From positions 102,033-166,032 of the forward strand of contig CAZJQS010000003.1 in assembly GCA_964548175.1 (NCBI GenBank): DNA of 64,000 nt, given 5' to 3'. The translations under genes and the position numbers were made by a program. Under the pieces are notes generated by a model that was given only the letters and a program-made list of their open reading frames with translations, made no database searches and was not told where the DNA came from. Position 1 is the first letter of the stretch. Each line of letters opens with the position of its first letter. Below are positions 35,229 to 44,716 of this stretch, in pieces. The DNA is from JANQPA01 sp964548175. Lineage in GTDB: Bacteria > Bacteroidota > Bacteroidia > Chitinophagales > Saprospiraceae.

Positions 35229-35458
35229 TTGGTAAATGAGGTTTTGTGCGATTGTGTGAAATGACCTTTTATATAATCCCGTCAAAACTTCACCCCGTAT
35301 TCATTAACTGTGACGGTTTCAGTTGCCAGAGGCACGCAATAACAAGAAAACAAACAGTTATCCCACCGGTTATCGAAAACTACAAATTCAACACATACGA
35401 ATGCAGCATATCAATAGCATATGCTACTAACAATTTCATATTCCCAAAACATAACGTT

Positions 35459-38182
35459 ATGCAAAGCATTATCTCAACATCTCATTATCAAGTCTTTGTA
35501 AGACTGTTTATTTCTTTTTTTCTTGCATCGGCGCTTTCTGGGGTTCTTCACGCCCAGAATTATGAACTTTTCAGAGGCACCTGGAGCGATCCAAGCGATT
35601 GGGTGGGCGGCGTTGTTCCTCCAAACCCACTACCTGAAAATGCCACGATCCTGGTAACCGGTAATGCAAAGGCTGATATTGACGGCCTGGTGATCGGGCC
35701 TACAAATACGCTAACCACTGATGCCGTTCTCACATTGGATTTACCCGACAACGGCACCTTTGTTAATGACGGAATAATCATTTTAAACAATGACATAAGG
35801 GTAGGCCTGTTTAACGACAATAATACCTTTATCAATAACGGAACTTTAACCATCAATTCAGGTGCTGTTCTGGATAACAGGAATGATGTGGTCAATTCCG
35901 CAACCGGGGTCATCAATAATCAGGGAGTGCTTCGCGCTTCCAATGCCGATGACGACAGTTTCCTTAATGAAGGAACCATTAATTCTTCGGGAAGCGGTGA
36001 ATTGGAACTAAATGGAGGCGGCTCCTTTACCAATAATGGTCCAATGTCTTTTATCGGTTCCTCTTCCATTGACATTAGAGGCCCCTTTACCAATAATGCA
36101 GACATCGACCTTACCAACGGCGCCACTTCTTTTTTTAACCGCAGCGCTTTCATTAATTCGGCCACCGGTTCTATTGACAATGCCGGCAGCTTTATCGCCA
36201 CTAATAGTGGCACCCATAGTTTCGATAACTTCGGCCCGTTTAACAATAACGGCTTTGGATCTGTCATTAGCAATGGGATTTTTCTCAATACCACTACCAT
36301 TAATAACGCCCCCTCCGCTACCTTTGAAAATTCAGGCGTCTTTTCCAATACCGGAACCATCAACAATGAGGGAGATTTTGACCTCTCAGATGACAACGCA
36401 GACTCATTCACCAATGACGGTACTTTTAATAATTTAAACTTCGGCGACGTTTTTAATAACGGCACTTTTACCAACAACAGCAGCTTTAATAACGCCCCCC
36501 TTGCTAACGTATCCATTACCAACGGCACTCTCGTCAACAGCGCTACGGGAATTATCGATAATGAAGGAGACATTTTTAGCGATGCCGTAAATTTTACCAA
36601 CAACAACGATTTTCTCAACGATGGCGACTTCATCAATGACCGAAATTTCACCAATAACGACCTGTTTAACAACAACGGCTCCCTGATCAATGAGCAAAAT
36701 TTTACTAACAACAGCCAACTGATCAATACCGCCCTGGCTACCATTGACAATAACAATCAATTCACCAACAATACCGGCGCCACCATTTCCAACCTGGGCG
36801 TTTTTGACGCAGGCGATGCCAGTAGCCATACACTTGACAATTTCGGATTGTTTACAAATGAAGGCTCCCTGTCCAGCGATGGTCTGATTTTTAACGGCCG
36901 GGTGTTGACCAATACTCCCACCGGGAGCATAAGTAGTAGTGAAGATCTGGAAAATGCAACCGGAGCCTCATTATTTAACGAGGGAGCTATGAATATAGGC
37001 ATCCAGGGTGGCGACCAAAAAAGAACCACCAATAACGGCAACTGGTTCAACAGCCCGGGGAGTTCCCTAAATAACAGTGGCCGCTTCGTCAACAATGACC
37101 TTCTGGATAATCAGGGGAACATCATAACCGGCACCGATGCTTTCTTCAACAGAGGTGAATTTATCCATAACGGCACTTTTTTACGCTCCAGCGGCATTGC
37201 CCGCCAAGATAATACCAACGGCATGATCAGTGGGACCGGGAGCTTTGATCTGAACGAAGGCGAGTTAGAACTCAATCAAGGCACCATCTCCCCCGGAAAT
37301 TCCATCGGCACAATGACCATTACCGGAGACCTTTCCATAGGCACCGGTATGACCGTCATAGCGGAACTACAGGGCGACGGCACCAGCGATCAGATCATCG
37401 TCTCCGGTACTGCTGACCTCAGAGGCACACTCAGCCTGCTCATCGGCGAGGGGGAATTTAATGACGGCGAAATATGGACGGTTGTGAATGCCGGAACAGT
37501 TACCCGTAGTTTTCAAAGCCTCGCTTTCAGCTTTCCCCCAGGCGTTCCTACCACTCCTACGCCTCCTACGTTTATCGACAGCTACACGGCAACCACTGCT
37601 GACGTCACCTACTCGGGAACCACCTTCCTCCCCGTAGAACTCGCCTCCTTCACCGGCAAGGCCGTCAAACAGGCTGTGCAGCTGGACTGGATCACCGCCT
37701 CAGAATCTAATAACGATTATTTTGACATCCAGCGCAGCGGAGAAGAGCTGATGTTCCAGACGATCGGCCGGATCGACGGAGAGGGAACCACGCTTCGGCC
37801 TCAAACCTACCGGTTTATCGACGATCAGCCGCTGGATGGAGTTAATTACTACCGCCTGCGGCAGGTCGACTTTGACGGCACAGAGCATTTCTCTAACGTC
37901 ATCGCCGTAGACATCGAGCGGCCTATAGAAGGGCTGGAGATCAAATTGTTTCCAAACCCCGTTTCAGATAGATTGCAATTAAGCTGGAGGAGTGCACAGA
38001 CTTCAGACGGCGGATGGATCCGCCTGGTGGAAACAGCCACCGGCAAGGAGGTCAAACGATACGATATGCCGCAGGGAGAAGGAAGAATGGAGATACCGGT
38101 GGATCATTTGTCAGCAGGATTTTACTTTGTACAGATCGTACAGGGGAACCTGCATCAAACCAGTATGTTTGTAAAGCAATAA
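35459..38182 (+). CDS. T9SS-secreted asparagine-rich repeat protein
   Basis: Start at ATG 35459 (MQSIISTSHYQVFVRLFISF, then a signal ending HAQ); the frame extends 71 codons upstream without a signal. The first three-quarters of the 907 residues are irregular 12- to 20-residue repeats built on FTNNGTFNN / GxxxNxG phrases, suggesting a right-handed beta-helix or solenoid on the cell surface. A linker (VELASFTGKAVKQAVQLDWI) and a T9SS type A sorting domain (LFPNPVSDRLQLSWRS to the end) follow. It is likely an adhesin or structural surface protein; no enzyme domain is present. Codons in the repeat are AAT/AAC-rich, which makes many false open frames. Confidence 0.85.
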   Translation: MQSIISTSHYQVFVRLFISFFLASALSGVLHAQNYELFRGTWSDPSDWVGGVVPPNPLPENATILVTGNAKADIDGLVIGPTNTLTTDAVLTLDLPDNGTFVNDGIIILNNDIRVGLFNDNNTFINNGTLTINSGAVLDNRNDVVNSATGVINNQGVLRASNADDDSFLNEGTINSSGSGELELNGGGSFTNNGPMSFIGSSSIDIRGPFTNNADIDLTNGATSFFNRSAFINSATGSIDNAGSFIATNSGTHSFDNFGPFNNNGFGSVISNGIFLNTTTINNAPSATFENSGVFSNTGTINNEGDFDLSDDNADSFTNDGTFNNLNFGDVFNNGTFTNNSSFNNAPLANVSITNGTLVNSATGIIDNEGDIFSDAVNFTNNNDFLNDGDFINDRNFTNNDLFNNNGSLINEQNFTNNSQLINTALATIDNNNQFTNNTGATISNLGVFDAGDASSHTLDNFGLFTNEGSLSSDGLIFNGRVLTNTPTGSISSSEDLENATGASLFNEGAMNIGIQGGDQKRTTNNGNWFNSPGSSLNNSGRFVNNDLLDNQGNIITGTDAFFNRGEFIHNGTFLRSSGIARQDNTNGMISGTGSFDLNEGELELNQGTISPGNSIGTMTITGDLSIGTGMTVIAELQGDGTSDQIIVSGTADLRGTLSLLIGEGEFNDGEIWTVVNAGTVTRSFQSLAFSFPPGVPTTPTPPTFIDSYTATTADVTYSGTTFLPVELASFTGKAVKQAVQLDWITASESNNDYFDIQRSGEELMFQTIGRIDGEGTTLRPQTYRFIDDQPLDGVNYYRLRQVDFDGTEHFSNVIAVDIERPIEGLEIKLFPNPVSDRLQLSWRSAQTSDGGWIRLVETATGKEVKRYDMPQGEGRMEIPVDHLSAGFYFVQIVQGNLHQTSMFVKQ

Positions 38183-38224
38183 AAAATCAGGAGAGGCGGC
38201 CGCGGCCGCCTCTCCTGATTTTTT
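38181..38224. terminator. Perfect palindromic terminator
   Basis: Two 21-bp arms (A6-TCAGGAGAGGCGGCC and its exact complement ending in T6) flank a GC centre. It separates the Asn-rich gene from the converging metal-uptake operon and works in both directions. Confidence 0.88.
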
Positions 38225-39065
38225 ATTGCTTTACAACATTTGTGTAAACGAACGCCAAACCAAACAATACGCCCGATACTGCTACTATCGCTCCTGCAAT
38301 CGACCCATCGATGGCTGCCGCCAGAAAATACCCCAAGCTACTCATGATCACCGAAATAAGTACGGTGAGCCACAGCATGTGGCTGAATTTATTGGTCAGC
38401 AAATAAGCGGTGGCGGCCGGTACCACCAGCAAGGCCACTACAAGGATAGCGCCCACCGAATCGAAAGCAGCTACAGTCGTCATAGATACCGCTCCCATCA
38501 GCAGATAATTCCAAAGGGAAACGGAAACGCCTACGGTGGCGGCAAATTCCGGATCAAAAGTAGTCAGGTAAAGCTGCTTGTAGCCGATCCGAATAAAAAG
38601 CAGATTGATGAGCAGCACCACCGCAGCGATATACAATGCCCTGGGGCCCATGACCTGCCCGGCCGCCGTAATCCATAAATCAATAGGAACGTAAGCGATC
38701 TCTCCGTACAAAACACATTCCTGGTCTAAATCCACCTGTCCGGCATAAACCGAGATCAATATGACGCCCAGGGCAAAGAGCGAAGTAAAGGTCACCCCAA
38801 TAGAGGCATCGGTCTGTAAGCGGGCTCTCTTATGAAAAAACTCGATGAGGAAGGTGGTCAGTATTCCAAATAAGGCAGCGCCGAAGATCATCTCAAAGGA
38901 CTCCCTCGACCCGGTCAGCAAAAAAGCAATGACAATACCAGGCAGCACCGCATGCGAAATGGCGTCTCCCACCATGGCCATTTTGCGAAGGATCAGAAAA
39001 CAGCCGAGGATACCACAGGAAATGGAAAACAAAGTCGCTGTCAATATGATGTACAAGGCATCCAT
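38223..39065 (-). CDS. Metal ABC transporter permease (second permease)
   Basis: The start is ATG 39065 (MDALYIILTATLFSISCG), just inside the fused gene upstream; the longer frame lacks membrane sequence. It belongs to the ABC-3 family (ZnuB/MntD/TroC-like), with GCFLILRKMAMVGDAISHAV as the family opening, TASIGVTFTSLFALGVILIS, and VVALLVVPAATAYLLTNKFS. About 280 residues and eight or nine TM helices. It is the last gene of the operon. Together with the fused permease it forms the import channel. Confidence 0.93.
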   Translation of the reverse strand: MDALYIILTATLFSISCGILGCFLILRKMAMVGDAISHAVLPGIVIAFLLTGSRESFEMIFGAALFGILTTFLIEFFHKRARLQTDASIGVTFTSLFALGVILISVYAGQVDLDQECVLYGEIAYVPIDLWITAAGQVMGPRALYIAAVVLLINLLFIRIGYKQLYLTTFDPEFAATVGVSVSLWNYLLMGAVSMTTVAAFDSVGAILVVALLVVPAATAYLLTNKFSHMLWLTVLISVIMSSLGYFLAAAIDGSIAGAIVAVSGVLFGLAFVYTNVVKQ

Positions 39066-39066
39066 C

Positions 39067-40353
39067 TCAATAAGGAATTTTAGTGTCATGAGGATCGAGC
39101 TCCGGGTATTCCAGTAGTTTTTCGAGCCGGGCCTCCAGTTCGGGAGTAATGATGTGCTCGATGGTCTCGGCATCTTCGTGCACATGATCAGGCGCAATGC
39201 TTAAATATCTGGAAAGGTACAGTTCCCAAAGACGATGGAGCTTGACGACTCTTCGTCCTTTTTTCAGACCGGATTCGGTGAAACGCCACCGGTCCTTTTC
39301 TTTTTCTACAAACCCCTTTCGTTTCAACCTGACCAGGGCCTTTGCTAACTTCTTTTTGGGAAAAAAGCGCTCCTCCTGTATTTCAGCCAGGCTTCTGAAT
39401 TTAAAAGGATCATCATCCTTTTCTCCCAGATGATAAAGTTCTTTGAGCAAATTTTCATTCATGATCTGGCGTCGCAAATTCTTTTGTTGAAATGTTCGGG
39501 CCAGGATACCCCGCTCAGGCGCCAGGAAAAAGGAGATCAGGGCGATCAGCGAAATGATCATCACGATCCAGGGGCCGGTAGGCATGGTCGGGGCCGTAAA
39601 GCTCACGTAAGCCCCCGCCAGTCCGGATAAGGCCCCCATGAGGGCGGCGATCAGGGTCATCTTCAGCACATCATTGGTCCAGAAGCGGGCCGCTGCAGCC
39701 GGCGTGATCAGCATGGCGGCCATGAGCACTACCCCAACGGCCTGAATACCCGTAACTACGGCCAGCACGGTCAGTGAAGTCAGCAACAGATTCAGCGCAT
39801 GAACGGGAAGCCCCATGGACTGGGCAAATTGTTCATCAAAGGCTATGAGTTTCAACTCTTTGAAAAAAAGCGCAACAGTGAGGATCAACACTACGGCTAC
39901 CACACCAAAAATGATCAGATCCCGCCCGATCAATGCAGCGGCTTTGCCGAAAAGGAAAGACTGCAGGCCGGTCTGGGCCGCATTTCCAGAGTGCTGAATG
40001 TAAGTCAGCAAAAGAATGCCGATGCCGAAAAAGACCGATAAAACAAGGGCAATGGCAGTATCTTCTTTAATCTTAGAGCGGGCCGTAATGTAATCCATGA
40101 TCACTAGGGAGATCCACCCAGTCACAAAAGCACCGATGATGAGCAGGAAGGGGTTCTTGTTACCGGATAATAAGAAAGCCAGGCAAATACCGGGCAGCAC
40201 AGCGTGAGCAACAGCATCCCCCACCAGTGCTTTTTTCTTTAGAAAAGTGAAGGTCCCCACTACTGCCGAGCAGGCCGTCAACAAAACGGCCCCGATCACC
40301 ACCGAAACAATACTGGGATCGCTAAAAGAAAAAAAAGTTCTGAACGTATCCAT
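39067..40353 (-). CDS. Metal ABC permease fused to a DtxR-like metal-sensing regulator
   Basis: Residues 1 to about 290 are an ABC-3 permease (GTFTFLKKKALVGDAVAHAV, LVLSVFFGIGILLLTYIQH, GVVLMAAMLITPAAAARFW). Residues from about 300 to 428 are cytoplasmic: a winged HTH (LAEIQEERFFPKKKLAKALV, RLKRKGFVEKEKDRWRFTES) and the iron-dependent-repressor dimerisation part (YLSIAPDHVHEDAETIEHII, ELDPHD), whose His/Glu/Asp pattern in HEDAE, EH and DPH corresponds to the metal-binding residues of DtxR/MntR. The normal permease length is near 280, so the extra 130 residues are a genuine fusion. It may sense cytosolic Mn/Fe and regulate the operon or gate import. Confidence 0.93.
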   Translation of the reverse strand: MDTFRTFFSFSDPSIVSVVIGAVLLTACSAVVGTFTFLKKKALVGDAVAHAVLPGICLAFLLSGNKNPFLLIIGAFVTGWISLVIMDYITARSKIKEDTAIALVLSVFFGIGILLLTYIQHSGNAAQTGLQSFLFGKAAALIGRDLIIFGVVAVVLILTVALFFKELKLIAFDEQFAQSMGLPVHALNLLLTSLTVLAVVTGIQAVGVVLMAAMLITPAAAARFWTNDVLKMTLIAALMGALSGLAGAYVSFTAPTMPTGPWIVMIISLIALISFFLAPERGILARTFQQKNLRRQIMNENLLKELYHLGEKDDDPFKFRSLAEIQEERFFPKKKLAKALVRLKRKGFVEKEKDRWRFTESGLKKGRRVVKLHRLWELYLSRYLSIAPDHVHEDAETIEHIITPELEARLEKLLEYPELDPHDTKIPY

Positions 40354-40354
40354 G

Positions 40355-41155
40355 CTAATACTTTTCTCTGCTGTCTATTTGTCGTTTTCTCACTAGTTCG
40401 CCTACCTCCGACAGCACCGTCAGCTTGCCGCCATAAGTAGCCTGCAACAGTTGCGTGGTAAATACTTTTTCTATCGGACCGCTGGCCACCAGTCGGAGAT
40501 TCAGCAACACGATCCAGTCGAAAAACTCAGCGGCCGACTGCAGGTCGTGATGCACGACCACCACCGTCTTCCCCTGATCAGTCAATCCCTGGAGGATCTT
40601 TAATATAGCAGATTCTGTGGCGGCGTCCACTCCGGCAAAGGGCTCGTCCATGAAGTAAAGGTCCGCTTCCTGGGCCAGCGCCCGGGCCAGAAAAACACGC
40701 TGCTGCTGACCGCCGGACAACTGCGCGATCTGCCTTTTACGGAAAGCTTCCATGCCGACCTTGTGCAGGCATTCCAAGGCAATCTCCCGGTCGGCCTTGC
40801 CGGGACGCTTCAGTAAACCAAGCCTGGCATAACGCCCCATCAACACCACATCCATCACCGAAGTCGGAAAGTCCCAGTCTACCGTCTCGCGCTGAGGCAC
40901 ATAACTCACCCGCTCCCTCACCTCATCAATGGGTTGATCGAACAGGCGAACATAACCCGACCCTAAAGGCAACAGGTCCATAGCTGCTTTGATCAGCGTG
41001 GACTTTCCCGCTCCGTTAGGACCGATAATGCCAATGAGCGCGCCTCTGGGTAAAGTCATGTCCACATTCCACAAAACCGGTTTTTTATGGTAAGAAACCG
41101 TCAGATCATGAAATTCTACTACCGGATCTTTTGCTTCTATTTTCGTCATTTCCAT
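40355..41155 (-). CDS. Metal ABC transporter ATPase
   Basis: This 266-residue ATPase has Walker A GPNGAGKSTLIKAAMDLL, signature LSGGQQQRVFLARALAQ, Walker B LYFMDEPFAGVDAATES, and switch His in VVVVHHDLQSA, of the ZnuC/MntB type. The genes overlap (ATGA-type spacing: binding-protein stop at 41155), so the proteins are translated together. It powers uptake through the two permeases downstream. Confidence 0.95.
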   Translation of the reverse strand: MEMTKIEAKDPVVEFHDLTVSYHKKPVLWNVDMTLPRGALIGIIGPNGAGKSTLIKAAMDLLPLGSGYVRLFDQPIDEVRERVSYVPQRETVDWDFPTSVMDVVLMGRYARLGLLKRPGKADREIALECLHKVGMEAFRKRQIAQLSGGQQQRVFLARALAQEADLYFMDEPFAGVDAATESAILKILQGLTDQGKTVVVVHHDLQSAAEFFDWIVLLNLRLVASGPIEKVFTTQLLQATYGGKLTVLSEVGELVRKRQIDSREKY

Positions 41156-42111
41156 TATTTTAAAGAAGACACGATCGTATTCACATTGTGCCGAACCATG
41201 CCGATATAGGTACCCTCCGGCGTTTCTGCCTCACCCATAGCGTCAGAGTATAAATTTCCCCCAATAACTACTTCATGTCCTTTCCGGCGACATCCCTCCA
41301 CTATGGAATTGATGTTCTTTTCAGAAACGGAAGTTTCTACAAAAACAGCTTTGATCTTTTTTTCTACAATAAAATTAACGAGATCGACACGATCCTTCAA
41401 ACCGAACTCCGAAAGCGTGGAAATGCCCTGTAATCCCCTCACTTCGATCCCGTAAGCTTCGCCGAAATAGTTAAACGCATCGTGCGCCGTGATCATGATG
41501 CGCTGGTCTTTGGGGATCTTTTGTATTTCATCAGCTACCCATTGGTGAAGTTCCAAGAGTGCTTTTCTGAAATCAGCCGCATTCTTTTCGAAGTAAATCC
41601 GGCTTTCCGGATCGATCTCGATCAAGGTGCTGACTACAGCAGGAATAGTACTCACCCACAAACTCACGTCAAACCATATGTGGGGATCTTTGGCGCCCTG
41701 ATATACCGGATCGGCCAGCAAAAGGCTGCTGTCGACCGACTGTGCTACCGGAACCACCGTTTTTATACGCTCCAGTTTTTCGAAAACCTCACCCATTTTT
41801 CCTTCCAGATGCAATCCGTTGTAGAAAATGACTTCTGCCCTTTGCAGATCTTTAAGGTCTCCCTGCGTGGCCTTGTACAAATGGGGATCCACCCCCGGCC
41901 CCATCAAAGCTTTGACCCGGACAGAGTCCCCGCCAATATTGCGAATCAGGTCGGCAATCATTCCTGTAGTGGCCACAACGTACGGACGGGCGTCCGTTTC
42001 GGTCCTTTCTCCCGGCCTGCCGCAGGAAAACGAGAATAGTACCAGGCTTAGGAAGAGCCATTGTATTTTATGGAAAAACCGGATCATCGTATATTTTTTG
42101 TGCTTCATCAA
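41155..42111 (-). CDS. Metal-binding lipoprotein of an ABC importer (TroA/MntA type)
   Basis: A lipoprotein signal (WLFLSLVLFSFSC) anchors this 318-residue cluster A-I binding protein; starts at 42111, 42108 or 42087 are possible. Typical phrases: VVATTGMIADLIRNIGGDSV, ALMGPGVDPHLYKATQGDLK, FYNGLHLEGKM, ITAHDAFNYFGEAYGIEVRG and AVFVETSVSEKNINSI. The ligands of this family (two His, Glu/His and Asp) appear in DPH, GLHLEG, AHDAF and the C-terminal region. There is no His-rich loop, so Mn or Fe is more likely than Zn; with the DtxR-like fusion Mn is my first choice (inference). Confidence 0.92.
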   Translation of the reverse strand: MMKHKKYTMIRFFHKIQWLFLSLVLFSFSCGRPGERTETDARPYVVATTGMIADLIRNIGGDSVRVKALMGPGVDPHLYKATQGDLKDLQRAEVIFYNGLHLEGKMGEVFEKLERIKTVVPVAQSVDSSLLLADPVYQGAKDPHIWFDVSLWVSTIPAVVSTLIEIDPESRIYFEKNAADFRKALLELHQWVADEIQKIPKDQRIMITAHDAFNYFGEAYGIEVRGLQGISTLSEFGLKDRVDLVNFIVEKKIKAVFVETSVSEKNINSIVEGCRRKGHEVVIGGNLYSDAMGEAETPEGTYIGMVRHNVNTIVSSLK

Positions 42112-42146
42112 AAATAAAAGTAGATTTTTTTTACACCTTTACCGCT

Positions 42147-44513
42147 TTAATGAAAATCTCCAACTTTTATTCCAATAAAAAAAGTTCGCGGACGGAAAGG
42201 ACCATAGACGTAATCAGAATCCCGTTCCGGTCCGACATCAAAATCATCCTGAAAGCTATTGAAAATATTTTGAACGCCCCCCATCAGTTCAAGGTGGAAG
42301 CTTTCTTTTAGCTCAAAATGTTGACTCACCTTAAAATTTAACTCAAAAAAGGAGGGACTATCCACCAATTCCAGAAAGCCAGAGCTGTTGACTACTCTGG
42401 GTACAACCATAGAACCTGTAAAAGCCCCGGTAAGATCGAACGACAAGTAGCCGGTAGGGCTCCAGTTGGACGCAAGGTACCCGTATACATTCGGATTTCG
42501 GATAAAGCGGCTAGTGGAGACGACCGGATCAACTTCATTGCCTTCTTCCGGCTCGAAAAGGATTTGATCCTTTTCGTAAAGGGCGCGTTGCACCGTGCCT
42601 CCTACCTGAAACAAGAATTTAGAGGAAGGGGAAATGCTTGCTTCGAAATTAAACCCCGCCACATGAGCGCCCTCACCGTTGCGGACTTCCTCCAGAATAG
42701 AGCCATTGGGCAGGGTCGAACCGGTGCTTACAATAGTGAAAGGATCGCGAAGCTGGGTATAAAAACCTTCCAGCAAGAAATTGGACTGGGTTTTGCCAAG
42801 ATCTTTCGAATAATTGATGGAGGCCGTAAATGCATCCGACAATTCTTTTTCTAAATTCTCTGACAAAATAACGAACTGCGGCTCACCACCCACTGAGGAG
42901 ATATGCAAGTCTTCGTTAAAGGCCTGAGGAGCGCGGAAGCCACGGGCGTAACCGCCGCGAAGCTGTAAATTTTCGTTGATATCGTAGAGAAAGGTCAGCC
43001 GGGGGCTCAGAACGCTGGTGGTCAGATCAGACGTTCTTGCTATATTTCCGATATCGTAGATGCCATCCACGTCGGTACGATCATAGCGCAGGCCGAGTAG
43101 AGCAGTGAAGCTATTGCTCAGCTTCCATTCATATTGCCCGAAAAAGCCAAGAGCATTGACCTGCTGACCCACTAATCGGTTGTACCCGGGAATATTATCT
43201 TCCACGTCGTTGAACTGATTTTCCACGCCCAGCACCAGCACATCTTCAGAATCGAACTGATGAGAGAACTGCAGTCCGCCCACCAGCGCCAGGTCATCTG
43301 TACGGCCGTAGGCGTTAATGGCGACCAGGCTGTCTTCGGCTGTGCGTCCACCGCCCAGACCGCCGTAGAAACTCCTTCTTTCCGTTTTTTGAGCGGACAG
43401 GAAAGCTGAAAATTTGCTCTTTCTCGACTCGCTGAACTGCTCGAAATCCAGGCCGGAAATGAGCGTGTTATGAGTTAATTCTTCGGTAATGTCCGTAAAG
43501 TGCGGCGCCAGCTCGAGGCGGTCCCCTCCCCGTCTGTATTCCTGGATGGTGTTAACATTGAAGGTTAACTTATTCCGTTCCCCTGGTTTGAAGAACACCC
43601 GGGCGCCGAGGGTTTTGTTCTCCAGAGCGGTAATTTCGGTAAAGCCGTCCCCATTGGCGTCGAAAGCTTCGCGATCACGAAACATGCCGTAGAAGGTAGC
43701 CCCGCTGTTCAGGTCGTCAGCAACCAGGGAAGCGTTGAAATTGACGGTGTTATCGGGCTGTTCTCCATTGGTTAGCGCAAAATTACTCGATACCTGCCAG
43801 GTATTCAGCACCGGCTCTTTGGTGATGATGTTGATGGTTCCGGCAATGGCGTTGGAGCCGTACAAAGCCGAACCGCCGCTGCGCACCACCTCTACCCTTT
43901 CGATGATATTAACGGGAATCTGTTCCAGGCCGTAGATGCTGTTCAAAGCGCTGAAAACGGGCCGGCTGTTGATCAGTATCTGCGAATAGGGGCCGTCCAG
44001 TCCGTTCAGGCGCACCTGGGTAAATCCGCAATTCTGACAATTATTTTCCACCCGGACACCAGGCTGGTAATTCAACCCTTCAGATAAGGAAAAAGATTGG
44101 GTGGCGTTAAGTAAGCGGGGGCTCAGTACTTTTACCATAACCGGATTTTCCTGAAGGCCCAGTTCGTAGCGGGTGCCGCTAACGACCACTTCATCGAGGT
44201 TCAGCCGGTCTTCTTTCATGGTGAATTCTTTGACGGTCATCTCATTAGCCTTAATGACTACCTCTTCTTCAATGGCTTTATAGCCAAGCAGGGACACCCT
44301 TAGAAGATAGGCGCCGGCAGGGACGGCTTCAAAAAGAAACTTCCCGTCCTGGTCGGTTATTTTACCTTTAAAATAGTCAGGACCCTCAAGCCGGACCGCA
44401 GCGTAGCTAAGGGGAGCATCTTCAGAAAGGACGTTGCCGCTTAGGCTTCCTTCCTGGCCCCAAAGGCCTGTAAAACTGCTGATAATAAGTGAAATTAGTA
44501 TGATCTTCTTCAT
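42147..44513 (-). CDS. TonB-dependent receptor, first gene of the metal-uptake operon
   Basis: This 788-residue outer-membrane receptor has a signal peptide, a carboxypeptidase-regulatory-like domain (LSGNVLSEDAPLSYAAVRLE, LRVSLLGYKAIEEEV), a plug (LDEVVVSGTRYELGLQENPV and VRLNGLDGPYSQILINSRPV) and a 22-strand barrel ending IGIKVGDFH. It resembles FepA/CirA-like and other metal receptors; the ligand is unknown. It begins the operon that continues, 35 bp later, with the binding protein, so it probably brings the metal (or a chelate) across the outer membrane. Confidence 0.93.
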   Translation of the reverse strand: MKKIILISLIISSFTGLWGQEGSLSGNVLSEDAPLSYAAVRLEGPDYFKGKITDQDGKFLFEAVPAGAYLLRVSLLGYKAIEEEVVIKANEMTVKEFTMKEDRLNLDEVVVSGTRYELGLQENPVMVKVLSPRLLNATQSFSLSEGLNYQPGVRVENNCQNCGFTQVRLNGLDGPYSQILINSRPVFSALNSIYGLEQIPVNIIERVEVVRSGGSALYGSNAIAGTINIITKEPVLNTWQVSSNFALTNGEQPDNTVNFNASLVADDLNSGATFYGMFRDREAFDANGDGFTEITALENKTLGARVFFKPGERNKLTFNVNTIQEYRRGGDRLELAPHFTDITEELTHNTLISGLDFEQFSESRKSKFSAFLSAQKTERRSFYGGLGGGRTAEDSLVAINAYGRTDDLALVGGLQFSHQFDSEDVLVLGVENQFNDVEDNIPGYNRLVGQQVNALGFFGQYEWKLSNSFTALLGLRYDRTDVDGIYDIGNIARTSDLTTSVLSPRLTFLYDINENLQLRGGYARGFRAPQAFNEDLHISSVGGEPQFVILSENLEKELSDAFTASINYSKDLGKTQSNFLLEGFYTQLRDPFTIVSTGSTLPNGSILEEVRNGEGAHVAGFNFEASISPSSKFLFQVGGTVQRALYEKDQILFEPEEGNEVDPVVSTSRFIRNPNVYGYLASNWSPTGYLSFDLTGAFTGSMVVPRVVNSSGFLELVDSPSFFELNFKVSQHFELKESFHLELMGGVQNIFNSFQDDFDVGPERDSDYVYGPFRPRTFFIGIKVGDFH

Positions 44514-44549
44514 AACCCTTAGTTAGATGTTTACAATTATTAACCAATA

Positions 44550-44557
44550 CAAATTTA
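44550..44557 (-). promoter_or_regulatory. Possible -7 element (TAAATTTG) of the metal-uptake operon
   Basis: On the minus strand TAAATTTG fits TAnnTTTG, 37 bp before the receptor start. Transcription would begin near 44543. A -33 TTG is not visible in the expected place; the palindrome at 44563 sits in that spacer. Confidence 0.5.
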
Positions 44558-44562
44558 AAAAG

Positions 44563-44576
44563 TTAGTCTAGGCTAA
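44563..44576. promoter_or_regulatory. Candidate operator for a DtxR/MntR-type regulator
   Basis: TTAGTCTAGGCTAA is a 14-bp inverted repeat with mismatches only at positions 5 and 10. TTAG...CTAA with a CTAG core resembles the DtxR/IdeR-type box (TTAGG-TTAGCCTAA-CCTAA). It lies five to six bases upstream of the -7 element, where a repressor would block polymerase. The likely ligand is the fused regulator in this operon or a separate MntR. Confidence 0.55.
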
Positions 44577-44716
44577 AAAATATTTTTATCTTTTTTTACT
44601 TACTGATTTTACCTTTCTATTTCATTACAATTCGTATTTTTAAGTACTCGGACAGCGAGTAAACCTTCCGGTTGGGATGGGCTGCGTTGTCGGATGTTTA
44701 ACTTAAAATTTAACTC

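Noticed and set aside
35246..35458. 71-codon N-terminal extension of the Asn-rich protein
   Set aside because: The signal peptide begins at 35459; the extension is cysteine- and histidine-bearing but lacks any exported-protein character.
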